Source: Dysidea avara (lineage: Eukaryota > Porifera > Demospongiae > Dictyoceratida > Dysideidae). Taken from it: DNA of 64,000 nucleotides. Location: assembly GCF_963678975.1 (NCBI RefSeq), contig NC_089278.1, positions 13,001,959-13,065,958 of the forward strand. The letters run 5' to 3'. Below the pieces are notes generated by a model, which saw nothing but the letters and a program-made list of their open reading frames with translations, was not told where the DNA came from and searched no databases. Below are positions 1 through 11,095 of the stretch, one piece after another. Position 1 is the first letter of the stretch. Every line of letters begins with the position of its first letter. Both the position numbers and the translations under genes were made by a program.

Positions 1-825
1 GAGCTGCAGAAAGGAGCAGAGAAAAGGTTAAGCATTAGATCAAACCCCCAAGGACTGATTTAGCATTAATGTAGTGTTAGACTATGTGTAGTGTTAGACT
101 ATGTGTAGTGTTAGCGTACAGACAATCATAGATAAGTAGATAGGTGCATACACACACACTAGAACTTGAAGCCAGCCATCCTGGGATAATGCTGTCCAGC
201 AGAGGATGTGTCCACTCTTTTCTGTCAATGATGAGGATGGGTGGTAGTACATCTGTGCCTTGTAATGTCTTGCTTCCTTTTAAACAATCGATGGTAGGCG
301 GTACATATGAATGGTTTATTCAAACATGGAGCCATCATGTTCTGATCAAGTCCTTCACTGCATAAAGTTCTCAATCTGGTATGATATTGGGCTTCTTTAT
401 ACCAAGATGACTCATCTACTCCATACTTCTTCAGATCCTGATGGACCTTGTCCTGCCTATTGTGACATCATGCAAGTTTTTTCATCATCTCAGTGTTTAC
501 TGATTCTATGGAAGTAAAAACTAACTTGCTTAGCTACATAGTTAGGCATAGAGGAAGGCAGGCTACAAGGACTGAAGACCCACCTCAATATTAGGGAAGG
601 GGTCTTTTTACCTTTTGACTTCTTAAGCTAGCAGAATAGTGATCAATAACATATTGAAAGGGTATTCAGTTAACTCTAATAAAATAGTTAAGTTCCGTAC
701 AATTGTAATGAATTTAGTGAATAATGAGCCGCCCTCCCACACTAACTTTCTGATCTGAAACATAAAATAAGTGGCCTAAACAGATAGATAGGTACACACA
801 CATGTTTTTACAAAATCAATTTTAG
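1..825. other. No gene seen; AT-rich
   Basis: I see no supportable gene here. A short imperfect tandem of a GTAGTGTTAGACTATGT unit occurs at about 72-115. The open frames in 144-517 are short, overlapping and without domain or splice support. Confidence 0.5.
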
Positions 826-867
826 CAGCATGCCCACAGCCAGCCAAAGGCTGGCTGTGGATACACA
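826..867. repeat. Small dispersed hairpin (CCACAGCCAGCC / GGCTGGCTGTGG)
   Basis: A perfect short stem with an AAA loop is followed by ACACACCTGGTTTA. The same module recurs at 31669-31726 with a longer stem, and a diverged half occurs near 7828-7858. It looks like a small mobile or structural repeat of unknown type. Confidence 0.6.
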
Positions 868-872
868 CCTGG

Positions 873-1072
873 TTTAAAAATGAAGTAGGGATCAAAGCGA
901 TAAGAGGTAGTAAAACAATGATGGTATTACAGCATAGCTCAGTGGAAAAATCCCTACCTTGGCATTAAACAAAATAATGGTGACATCATGCCAATGTGGT
1001 CACAGAGCTATGCAGGAATACCATCTTTCACCTCTTTTTATCACTTGGATCCCTACTTCATTTTAAAATTAA
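873..1072. mobile_element. Palindromic MITE, family A
   Basis: The ends are inverted copies: AAAATGAAGTAGGGATC on the left, and GGATCCCTACTTCATTTT on the right. The inside is also palindromic (TATTACAGCATAGCTC pairs with GAGCTATGC...AATACC). There is no coding capacity. Relatives lie at 1734-2490, 3936-4010 and 62188-62360. The size and structure fit a non-autonomous DNA transposon; the superfamily cannot be told from the sequence. Confidence 0.7.
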
Positions 1073-1077
1073 TAATG

Positions 1078-1335
1078 TCAAACTGTACGGTAGTACTGTT
1101 TAAGCCCAAAAATGACGTGCACTGCCTAAAATTCTGCCTTTAAAATCATCCTAGAGACGTCTTATGTGATAAATATTACCTTTAGGAATAATAGTAGTCC
1201 ATCTAACATCAAATATAGCATTAAAAACTAGGACATAGAATTTTAAAAACCACCAAAACTTGAATTTTGTCTGCCAGCTTGCCTGCCTACCAGCCTGCTT
1301 TTTGGGGTTCTGACAAGTGTGTGCCCTCTGCGCCT
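1078..1335. repeat. Dispersed repeat B (GTACGGTAGTACTGTTTAAG...)
   Basis: It starts with the palindrome-like ACTGTACGGTAGTACTGT. It then runs through a conserved body (CCTAAAAT, AAATCATCCTAGA, ATAGCATTAAAAAC, CACCAAAACT) to a GCCTGCCTACC-type tail. A clear second copy is at 22265-22530 and a more diverged one at 4070-4310. The single open frame on the minus strand inside it (1151-1369) lies wholly in the repeat and is not taken as a gene. Confidence 0.65.
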
Positions 1336-1657
1336 TGTCTTTCCTTTTAACTTCAATCAGGTTAGTCATCTTATTCTTGATGCAATGAAACCATATTAAG
1401 GCATTAATCTTCTATATCAACACCTTCCTTGAACAGCATATTTAGCTACCCAAAATTAAAGTAGTTACACTTGGTAGATACCTGTAACTTCACAAAAGGT
1501 ATGAGATAATGCCCATTAATGATCTAGCCTGATTAATAATGATCAAGCATGGGGACCATACCTATTTACTTGATCTTGATTACCACTCCCCTTATTTTTG
1601 GTTTAGCTTTATTCATAATGCTAGCACAGAAAAGCGACACGCCACCTGGTTGACTTG

Positions 1658-1700
1658 AGATACTCTAATACAGCAGTCACCCTAATAGAGCAGTCACAAT
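1658..1700 (+). repeat. Dispersed 17-bp motif, two units
   Basis: Two units of the CTCTAATAGAGCAGTCA-type motif lie 18 bp apart (ACTCTAATACAGCAGTCAC then CCTAATAGAGCAGTCAC). The same motif occurs at about a dozen other places in the window in both orientations, for example 5679-5720, 34556-34584, 42041-42085, 42296-42371, 44230-44273, 45462-45484, 45907-45940, 62450-62490 and 63923-63985. Confidence 0.75.
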
Positions 1701-1733
1701 TGTTGTATGCTATAACAAATAAATAGTACATTA

Positions 1734-2490
1734 AAATGAAGTAGGGATCCAAGCGATAAAAAGTAGTGAAACAAGTGATGAATTATGATATTACAGCATA
1801 GCTCGGTAGGAAAATCCCTATACTTTAGCATGTTATAACAAAACATGTCAAAATAGGGATTTTCCCACTGAGCTATGCTGTAATATCATCATTCATCTAA
1901 ATGGCTAGCTAAATAAATACTAATTTAAAAATGAAGTGAAACAAGAGATAGACATTGTATATAGGAATTATATTATATATACATATACAACCAGAGAGTG
2001 AAAAGAAATCCAGGGATTGGGCATAAGGGGTACGTACCATCAAGGTAGCTCAGCTAGGATTATCATTGTGCTATCCAATAACACAATAACACAATCACTA
2101 ACTTAGCTGTCGCTATCATTTTGCTATCGCTTACATAAAGCCATAGATTTTGGGTTCAAGTTAGCAATAGCACAATGATAATCCTAGCTGAGCTACCTTG
2201 ATGGTACGTATCCCTTATGCCCAATCCCTGGATTTCTTTTCACTCTCTCATTGCATATGTATATATGTTATTCCTTATATACAATGTCTATCTCTTGTTT
2301 CACTACTTTTTGGACCCAGATTCAGTTTTAAATTAGTATTTATTTAGCTATCCATTTAGATGAATGATGATATTACAGCATAGCTTGGTAGGAAAATCCC
2401 CATACTTTGGCATGTTATAACAAAACATGTCAAAGTAGGGATTTCCCCACTGAGCTATGCTGTAATATCATGATTCATCTAAATGGTTAG
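1734..2490. mobile_element. Nested palindrome (hairpins within an inverted repeat)
   Basis: There are three levels of folding. Two near-identical hairpins (1782-1895 and 2362-2490, each built on ATATTACAGCATAGCT and its complement around ACATGT) flank an inner inverted repeat. The inner arms are about 1905-2083 and 2160-2345, sharing CCAGGGATTGGGCATAAGGG and GGTAGCTCAGCTAGGATTAT with their complements. The left end carries the family A terminus. A solo copy of the inner arm lies at 8390-8565. It probably reflects insertion of one foldback element into another, or capture of two copies. Confidence 0.75.
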
Positions 2491-2546
2491 CTAATTATAC
2501 AACCAAGTACTAAAGATAATACGACATGCAGTTAAAATTATGTCAA

Positions 2547-2581
2547 TGAATAAATAAATGAATAAATAAATAAATAAATAA
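2547..2581. repeat. AAAT/AATG microsatellite
   Basis: A short run of AATA/AATG tetranucleotides just after the nested palindrome. Confidence 0.8.
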
Positions 2582-2582
2582 T

Positions 2583-3935
2583 GTTTGTGAAAACTACAAG
2601 GCCTAAGGTTTTGCACTCACTGGGAATAGAATCCATGTTGTATGAAGGGACAATAGTATAATGGGCAGGTGTTTTCGTGGAGGTGATAGAAATGTATGAC
2701 GATTCTATTTAATGCTGATCAAAATAGTTAGGACGTTATGCCCACTAGACAAGCAAACTACTGTTCATTTGTGTTTGAAAGCGGGCAACAGCGACTATTT
2801 CGATTGGAAGACAAGTGGTTGCTACACCTACTTAATAAACAGCATGATTGCAGGTTGCTACTAATCACTGGAGGTTAGTTTGTGTTGGTTAAAACACTTT
2901 GATAGTCTTGTTTCTTTAGTATTGCCATAGATATTATATACTATGTACCCAGTAGTATATACTATCTATGGTCTCGCGTAACTAAGGTACCTTCACTTGT
3001 GCATGGGATGGGAGAAAGCCTCACCTGGCAGGCCATTGTGCAAAGAAGGTGCAGTTCCAGATGGTAAGTTTGTGTGATGATACATAGCTCTCCACCTGAA
3101 GCCTTTTAGTGCCAAGAGTGCCCAGACTGATCACTGATATGGGCCCTGAGAAAACTACATAGATATTCACTGCCAAATTGCATCACACGTACTGAACACT
3201 GATGGAGAGAACAAACACAACATACACAAAATGTGCCCTTAGGCTGATAAATGCTGTGTGTATGGTTGTGATTGCTATTAACTGCTATTATTATATGTAG
3301 CTAAGTCTGCCACCATCAGCAATGCTCCACATACTTGTGCACACTGACATATCCATGAAATTCTGGTATTACATTTCAGCCATGTTTGTTCTCCAAATTT
3401 TTTTTGGTCTTGCAGCATATCCACGGCATCATGTGATCATTTTAGTACAAATGACCCAGCTCATGTTAAATATATACATAACTAAGATATCAGTTGTAGG
3501 TGACAAATACTCTGCTTTTATCCCAATCTTACTGTGGTCTGCTCTTGGCAACTCCAGCCATGTCTTAATCCAGCACTCTAATCCATCCTCATTTAAACAT
3601 ATCATGTAACACAAATTATGTATAATTGCATAAAATTAATGTAATAAGTATTCGTTGGATGTTTAAACTTTACTGCTTGTAGGCGTCAGATTCAATACCA
3701 TGATTCTCACAGTTTAAAGTGTTATCTCACATTCTCACATCTCCATGGTCAGATAATCACTGATTGTAATTGCATACTAATGCATCCCTTATGTTTATGT
3801 GCCAGTCAATTCCTCTAGAATTGTATTACTGTGCATCTTTTCTACCTGCACACACTGTGTTGGCCATGCACTGTTTGTACATGCCCCATTAGTAGGTTGT
3901 CCCATTGGTGATTGTACTTGGTTGTATTTGCCCCG
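2583..3935. other. No gene seen
   Basis: No recognisable coding region. The longest open frames (3322-3609 and its antisense partner) are hydrophobic AT-rich reads without motif or splice support. A small palindrome centred near 2948 pairs CCATAGATA...TATACTA with its complement. Confidence 0.45.
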
Positions 3936-4310
3936 GGCCTAAATAAATACTAATTTAAAAATGAAGTAGGGATACAAAAAGTAGTGAAACAAGAGATAGG
4001 CATTGTATATAGGGAATAATATCATACAGTAAGAGATGGACATTGTACATAGGGAATAATATCATACAGTACGATAGTACTGTATAGTAGGGGTTGGTAA
4101 GAAATCATATGGTTTTGTGGATTTTTGTACCTAAAAAATGGCCTTGCAATAAGTTTTACCTGAAAAAACCACCTGGAATGCATTAGTACTGTTATAATGA
4201 TGTTGTACCTTGGGTAAACAAAACGAAAAGTCGAATGTTTTAATGCACAGTGAGTTTTAAAGATTTCAAAATTCACCTCCATTTCGACTGCCAGCCTGCC
4301 TGCTGTAAGA
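3936..4310. repeat. Fused fragments of repeat families A and B
   Basis: It begins with the family A end (TTAAAAATGAAGTAGGGAT, GTGAAACAAGAGATAG). It contains a duplicated 40-bp block (GGACATTGTACATAGGGAATAATATCATACAGTA type at about 3988-4070). It then runs into a diverged family B body ending in CAGCCTGCCTGCTG. Confidence 0.55.
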
Positions 4311-4819
4311 CCCTGTAGCGCCAGGTGTACGACTCCAGAAATTTCAGACAGTCAAGGTAATGATGGCGGAATCTGTTGTCCCGATTATGTTCTGTCCACT
4401 GCATCATGCTGTTTGCTTTCATCATTCATCCACTTCTTTGTTCTTCTCAAAGGATAATTAATAGTTGCGGCACTTAATAGTTGCGGCATGTGCCACAACC
4501 CAAACACATGGTTTTAACGAAGTATGAATACATGTGCGTAAGATGAGGGTGAACGGGTGTAGTACCCAAGGAGTTGTCTCTAGCATTTGTTAACGCTGGG
4601 TAGTCGTTTCATATAGTCTTAATTACCAGTTTAGCTTTTTTTGTGAGGTAGCTGGCTAATAATGTCTTCATGGGGCAGATCCACTTCGGGATCCAGACTT
4701 CTAAAAGCAAGGATTCCACTCCTATAATGGTGGACTCTCCAGCGATGTTTTACTGCAAAATCATCAACATTTAGGCTATTAGAAATGCAGCTGAAGCCTT
4801 AAACAGTTGCTGTAATAGC

Positions 4820-5690
4820 TTTAAAAGACAAGACGATGATTATTTTTAGAGGCGCTTATGGCATACGAAGGTGTAAGATAGCTGCTTCAAGTGACATCAA
4901 GACACACGGTAGTGTGTCGTGCGGCCCAAGAAGCCGGCGCGTAACACCCGTGAGTATATTGACTGAAAGAAAACGCAATTTTCGCACCTCCGTAGCTCTG
5001 TGCTTCCTTGATGAAACAAGACGATTTTTGCTGTGGACATGCCCTCCAACTGCAGCACTCCACATTCCGAATTTGAGCGAAATTGCTTCGCGTGTTCCCG
5101 AGATATGCGATTTCAAAAATTGGCTCAGTTTCTTCGTTTTTTTTCCTTCTTATTTTTCTTTTTCTTGTCGCACACTTACAAAAACTGCTATAAAACACGA
5201 ACGCCACATCCGATTGCCTTGAAATTTAGCACACAGAAGGGGGATATAAAGGCGCATCTCGGTACCACCTTTGGCTGGAATACAATAAACAGGCAAAGAG
5301 TTATGAGCGATTATTCACGAAAAATAACACCAATATGTTGTCACGCCTACAGGGTAAACCGCGTATGGGAAGAAGCTGAAAATTGGTGAGTCAATGGTTA
5401 ACTATTGAATCTCAAACCTTTTGTGGTTTGAAAGAAATCAAGCTAAAAACAACGAAAAAACCAACAGTGTGTAACAATTACGCAATTGAGATTAGCTAAT
5501 AAAAAAAACGACTGCTTGCCACGCCTACCAGATAAACCGCTTGGGGTAATACTTTGAAAATCGTTGTACAGATAGAGTAATCATCTTAGAAAGGCTCATC
5601 AATGGTGTAGAAGAATCAGACTTAAAGCCACGGAGTTATAACACGAAATCCAACTTGGTGCAGCAAGTGCGAGATCGAGATACTCTAATA
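4820..5690. repeat. CpG-rich dispersed repeat with incidental open frames
   Basis: This block is richer in CpG than its surroundings and contains GTGTGTCGTGCGGCCCAAGA near 4913. Related sequence occurs in inverse orientation near 30600-30830 and in part at 8170-8200, so it is repetitive. The open frames across it (4836-5222 and 5033-5389 plus, 4856-5207 minus) overlap on both strands and end in low-complexity phenylalanine runs, which argues against a gene. Two paired segments containing CACGCCTACxxG(G/A)TAAACCGC (about 5340 and 5521) suggest an internal duplication. The element type is unknown. Confidence 0.5.
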
Positions 5691-5699
5691 GAGCAGTCA

Positions 5700-7698
5700 T
5701 CCTAATAGAGCAGTCACCCTGAAGAGAATTCAAGAGATCAGCTAGACACAAGAAACCTGTATAGAGATCAGCTACACACAAGTCACCCTGTAGAGAGATC
5801 AGCTAGAAGAAGTTACCTTGTAGGGAGTTCATGCAATTATGGAAAGAGATAGTTCAGCTAGAAAAAATCACCTTGTAGAGTTCAGCTACAAAGAAACCAC
5901 CATATAGAGAGTTCAGCTGCAAACAAATCGCCCTGTGGAGAGATCAATAGAAGAAGTTATCTTGCAGAGAGTTCAGCTACAAAAAAACCATCATGTAGAG
6001 AGTTCAGCTACAAACAAATCTCCCTGTAGAGAGATTAGCTAGAAGAAGTTACCTTGTAGAGAGTTCAGCTACAAAGAAACCATCATGTAGAGAGTTCAGC
6101 TACAAACAAATCTCCCTGTAGAGAGATCAGCTAGAAGAAGTTACCTTGTAGAGAGTTCAGCTTCAAACAAATCACCATGTAGAAAGATCAGCTAGAAGAG
6201 GTCACCTTGTAGAGAGTTCAGTTACAAAGAAACCACCATGTAGAGAGCTCAGCTACAAACTAGTGACCTTGTAGAGACATCAGCTAGAAGAAGTTACCTT
6301 GTAGAGAGTTCAGCTACAAAAAAACCATTCTTTAAAGAGCTCAGCTGCAAACAAATCACCTGTACAGAATTCAGCTACAAACAAATCACCCTGTAGAAAG
6401 ATCAGCTAGAAAAAGTTACCTTGTAGAGAGTTCAGTTACAAAGAAACCACCATGTAGAGAATTCAGCTACAAACTAGTGACCCAGTAAAGACATCAGCTA
6501 GAAGAAGTAACCTTGTAGAGAGTTCATCTACAAAGAAACCATTATTTAAAGAGCTCAGCTGCAAATAAATCACCTATACAGAATTCAGCTACAAACAAAT
6601 CACCATGTAGAGAGATCAGCTAGAAGAAGTTATCTTGTAGATAGTTCAGCTACAAACAAATCACCCTGTAGAGAGATCAGCTAGAAGAAGTTAACTTGTA
6701 GAGAGTTCAGCTACAAAGAAACCATCATTTAGAGAGTTCAGCTTCAAACAAATCACCTGTAGAGAGTTCAGCTACAAACAAATCTCCCTGTAGAGAGATC
6801 AGCTAGAAGAAGTTACCTTGTAGAGAGTTCAGCTATAAACAAATCACCATGTAGAAAGATCAGCTAGAAGAAGTCACCTTGTAGAAAGTTCAGTTACAAA
6901 GAAACCACCATGTAGAGAGTTCAGCTACAAACTAGTGACCTTGTAGAGACATCAGCTAGAAAAGTTACCTTGTAGAGAGTTCAGCTACAAAGAAACCATT
7001 CTGTAAAGAGCTCAGCTGCAAACAAATCACCTGTACAGAATTCAGCTACAAACAAACCACCCTGTAGAGAGGTCAGCTAGAAGAAATTACCTTGTAGATA
7101 GTTCAGCTACAAAGAAACCACCATGTAGAGAGTTCAGCTGCAAAGAAATCACCCTGTAGAAAATTCAGCCACAAACAAATTGCCCTGTAGAAAGATCAGT
7201 TAGAAGAAGTTACCTTTTAGAGAGTTCAGCTAAAAAGAAACCATTCTGTAAAGAACTCAGCTGCAAACAAATCACCTGTACAGAATTCAGCTACAAACAA
7301 ACCACCCTGTAGAGAGATCAGCTAGAAGAAGTTACCTTGTAGATAGTTCAGCTACAAACAAATCACCCTGTAGAGAGATCAGCTAGAAGAAGTTACCTTG
7401 TAGAGAGTTCAGCTACAAAGAAGAAAATTCTGCCACAAACAAATTGCCCTGTAGAAAGATCAGTTAGAAGAAGCTACCTTGTAGAGAGTTCAGCTACAAA
7501 GAAACCATTCTGTAAAGAGCTCAGCTGCAAACAAATCGCCTGTACAGAATTCAGCTACAAACAAATCACCCTGTAGAGAGAGCATCTAGAAGAAGTTACC
7601 TTGTAGATCGTTCAGTTACAAATAATTCACCCTGTAGAGAGAGCATCTACTAGAAGAAGTCACCTTGTAGAATGTTCAGTTACAAAGAAACCACCATG
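5700..7698. repeat. Minisatellite, 30-31-bp monomers with higher-order units
   Basis: About 2 kb of tandem monomers of three main kinds, all starting near GTAGAGAG. One is TTCAGCTACAAACAAATCACCCT, one is ATCAGCTAGAAGAAGTTACCTT, and one is TTCAGCTACAAAGAAACCACCAT. Marker variants (AAACTAGTGAC at about 6257, 6473 and 6928; CTGTACAGAATTC near 6361, 7028, 7269 and 7540) recur at about 215-240 bp or multiples. That implies higher-order units of roughly seven monomers. There is no open reading frame. The left edge merges into the CTCTAATAGAGCAGTCA motif. Confidence 0.92.
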
Positions 7699-7879
7699 GA
7701 GATTTCTGTAATCAATATATGTATTATATATATAATTTGTACATTTACTGATAAAATATTTAAAGTACATCTACTTCATCTTTTCTTCTTCCTGTGGTAA
7801 AAAAAAAAAGATAAGTTAAAAAAGTCCCAAAGCTGGCCATAGGCCGGCTTTGGGGTATACAAATACAAAAAGAAATGAA

Positions 7880-8260
7880 ATCTAATCCAAAACAGCCAAG
7901 CTGTAAAAAAAGTGTGCGGCCCTCAAAAAGGCTATGGTGAAAAAAGATGTGAAATCCAAGGTGGTGGCCAAGAAATGGCTGTGATGGTAGGTTAATGGTA
8001 AAAATTTTAATAATGACAATTCAGGTGAATTTTGTGCCAAGACCAAGCGGCACAAAAATTCACCTGAATTGTTGTTATTAAAATTTTTACACAGTTGGAT
8101 TAAGGAAAAGATGATGGGATGGGCAAAGCTGGCCTTTTCTTGGCCGCCACCTTGTTTTGTACTTTGTCTTTGTGTAGTGTGTCGTGTGGCCACTGTAATG
8201 AGGCCTTGTAAGGCTTCATTTGATTACTTCAGCGCCACCTTAAAGCGTTTCTCATTTTAG
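7880..8260. mobile_element. Foldback element with strong central hairpin
   Basis: The core hairpin at 7998-8090 pairs about 41 bases (GACAATTCAGGTGAATTTTG with CAAAAATTCACCTGAATTGT). Outside it an imperfect second stem pairs AAGGTGGTGGCCAAGAAA with TTTTCTTGGCCGCCACCTT. The open frames on both strands here are mirror images of the palindrome, not genes. Confidence 0.75.
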
Positions 8261-8389
8261 CAAGTAGTCGTCTAATTTTGTTTCCTTACTTTTTATTGCT
8301 GGATCATTTCTCATTTCAGCTGTAACATTTATGAGCTTGTTCCTTACTTTTTATAGCATGTATATTATATCAACCCCTACTTCCTTTTG

Positions 8390-8565
8390 AAATTTAAAAA
8401 ATTTTAAATAGCTAGTTATACATACATATGCAACCAGAGAGTGAAAAGAAATCCAGGGATTGGGCATGGGGGTACAGGTACATACCATCAAGGTAGCTCA
8501 GAAAGGATCATTGTTGTGCTATTGCTAACTTGAACCCAAAATCTATGGCTTTATGTAACACTTTG
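8390..8565. repeat. Solo arm of the 1.7-2.5 kb nested palindrome
   Basis: It carries ACCAGAGAGTGAAAAGAAAT, CCAGGGATTGGGCAT, ACCATCAAGGTAGCTCAG and TGAACCCAAAATCTATGGCT, all found in the inner arms at 1960-2260, without the opposite arm. Confidence 0.75.
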
Positions 8566-10196
8566 CATGGGCAGATCAAAGGAATTTTTGGGTATACATA
8601 TCTGATATTACCCTGTGATCAGGGTATTTTCTGTATAATGCCCTGTGGTTAGGGCTCTGGTTATAATGCTTTAATTCTTATGGTAGCAAAAAGTATATAA
8701 ACCTATATGAACAATATGCACTTTACATTGTGGGTTTCAATGATCTCCTGTGGTTTACAAGTGAGACTCCTGTGGCTCTCAATTGAGATCAATTGAATCC
8801 TGCCAAAACTGTTCATTGGTGGTACGGGTTGCTTATACAAATTAAATTAGAAAATGGTATGCATAGAATGCTTCGATCATTGGGCTCTTTAAAATCCACT
8901 AAAAGACCTGCTAGCAGGTTCTTAAAATGGTTACAAACTTGCTAGCAGAGAAGACCTCAGGCATTGCAAATCTCACTTTTGATCATTGATTTGCTATGCT
9001 CATCCAAGCATATTACAGGCTAATAGCTGCAGTGGGTGAAGTCACCCAAGCCAACACAAGTTTTCCACTCCATTCCTTTTAAAAGCATGCCTAAAGGAAT
9101 TCGATTATCAGAGGTACCGTTTAACATTGTAGTTGCATTTGTCAGGGTGAATGGACAAGTGTTAAGTGTTTTAAGCACATTTTATCTTCAGTTAAACTGT
9201 ATGCATTTTACCAGAGACCTAGATGGGTAAGCTTCTTTGTAGAATGATTGTTTTGCATTGTTTGTAATGTGGGTGTAGTCCATACATGAATAGCTGGTAT
9301 TCATACTGCTGTTGCACCATAAACAACTTGTGACAACTCATCGTCATCGTAATCACTCAAGCTAACTGTTACATTAATTCACCTCTTCTTCACACTGCTG
9401 TTAATATGGCATGGCATGGCACTCAACTGGTCATGTTACTTGTTGAGAAGATTATCTCCATCTTCAGAAAGCGGTGATGAGGTACTAGCTTCAATTTCTC
9501 TTCAGATGAAAATATGTTCCATCTTATGCACTCGTGTTAAGATTGTGTGATGATTTTAAAACAATATCTAATCCAATCCCACAATAACTTCACCTATATG
9601 CCCATATAAAATGCTTTCATTTTCTAAGTTGGTCCCTCGGATCCTTGTGTCAGCTATGCCTTGGTTTTTAAAATCCACAAAGATCATGATGCATCCAATA
9701 TATCTCAAAGGGTTAACAATCAACTAGACAGAACTTTGCAACTACACTCAGAAAAGCTAAACCTCCAGAATTAATTCACAGATTCCAAAGCTTGATGCTC
9801 AATAAAACAAGCATACTGTATGTTTTCCTGTGACATTGCCCAGGTAACACTGAGTGACATCTTTGAATGCTCACACTAAATGATATATATGAGAAATATA
9901 GCACACAAATGTGGACTTTTGATAAAAATACAGTACTTGGCTTTGCCTCATACTACACCCACACTTTGTGTGATATTTCACATATAGCACTCTCAGCAAT
10001 GTTTTAACTATCATCCTTGATTGATTACATTGCAAATTACAGCAAGAAAATAGTGGCAATTTTTGTACCAACAGCATAGATATTAAATAATTATAGCTAA
10101 TCTAAATAATTATTGGTTTTTAAAGGTGCATTTACTAAATGTCTTTCTTGATATGGTTAGAAATAGTATATGCATGTAGTATAAAGCACAAAACAT
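8566..10196. other. No gene seen; possible 3' part of the NIDO gene locus
   Basis: No domain or convincing exon was found. The minus-strand gene ending its last recognised exon at 10238 should continue leftward, but I could not identify an EGF-like or other exon here on the minus strand. The open frame 9036-9230 plus has no recognisable motif. Confidence 0.4.
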
Positions 10197-10237
10197 TTAT
10201 ATACAGTAGTCAACTGTTTTGTAGTTATAACACTCAC

Positions 10238-11095
10238 CAGCTCCAGGTTGTCTTGAATAGTGAACAACATGAATTCCACCTGCTTTAACAAGTGATGCAT
10301 TTATATTTCCTGTGGCTATCCCAGCCACTTGATCAGCAACTCCAACATAAGATCTTGCTTGATCAGTCCAGTAAAGTTCAGATCGAAACACTTCTATAGC
10401 ATATGGGCTACTAATGGAATTTGATGGTCGTTTAAATACTCTGTTGCTTCCCTCTAAGCCACACTCAAACAACACATTGAAGTGGTCATCAAACCAGTAC
10501 AATAAATTATTGTCATAGTCTATGGTCAGTCCAGTTGGAATTACTACATTCATTTGTGCTATTGTTCTCCGCCGTCTAATTCCAGACATTTCCATTTTCT
10601 CAATTCTTCGTGGTGTATCATAATTATTCCAAAATAATGTTCCATGGATAGGATCTACTGCTATGGATTGAGGTAATATGTTAACGTTAACCACTAACTC
10701 AATGTTAGTTCCATCCAAGTTTGAACGTGCTATTAGATGTAATCCATGGTCAGTAAAGTAGAGTTTACGATTAACCCAATCAACAGCAATTTGCTCAGGA
10801 CTGCTTAATCCTGCAATAATTGTTTCTACTGAAGATCCGTTATGTCCATTATCAAATGAAACTCTGTGAATTGTACCAAAATTTACCTCACTCCAGTAGA
10901 ACACTCTACCCACTAAATCATAATCAATACCAAGAACACTGTAACAGTTTATTACATGATGACTAACAACATTGGTGTTAAGGTTAACAGAAACGAGGCT
11001 GGTACGATTTGAGATCATCAAACTGGGACTGATATCTCTAAACTCTTCCTGAGTACAACTGTCTACATACGATAGAAAATTACATGCAAACTTCA
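10238..11095 (-). CDS. NIDO/YWTD gene, exon 4: YWTD beta-propeller
   Basis: This 858-nt exon encodes five visible YWTD-class blades. Numbering from the codon at 11096, they are FYW at 66-68, LYFTD at 112-116, LFW at 154-156, LYW at 199-201 and LYWTD at 241-245. Several are preceded by the I(A/T)VD or DY signature and followed by SNLDG/EGSNR-type turns, as in LDL-receptor class B repeats. The acceptor TAG at 11096-11098 joins phase 1 of exon 3. The open frame runs on to 10197, but GCTG/GTGAGT at 10237 is a strong donor, placed just where the propeller ends (SRQPGA). Confidence 0.85.

Noticed and set aside
4836..5389. Overlapping open frames of 118-128 codons as a gene
   Set aside because: Both strands are open, the frames lie in a dispersed repeat and include low-complexity runs; no domain or splice support.
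5700..7698. Regular repeats resembling a CRISPR array
   Set aside because: The monomers are contiguous with no unique spacers, the host is eukaryotic and there are no cas genes; it is a minisatellite.
7882..8260. Open frames on both strands
   Set aside because: They are translations of the two arms of a palindrome.
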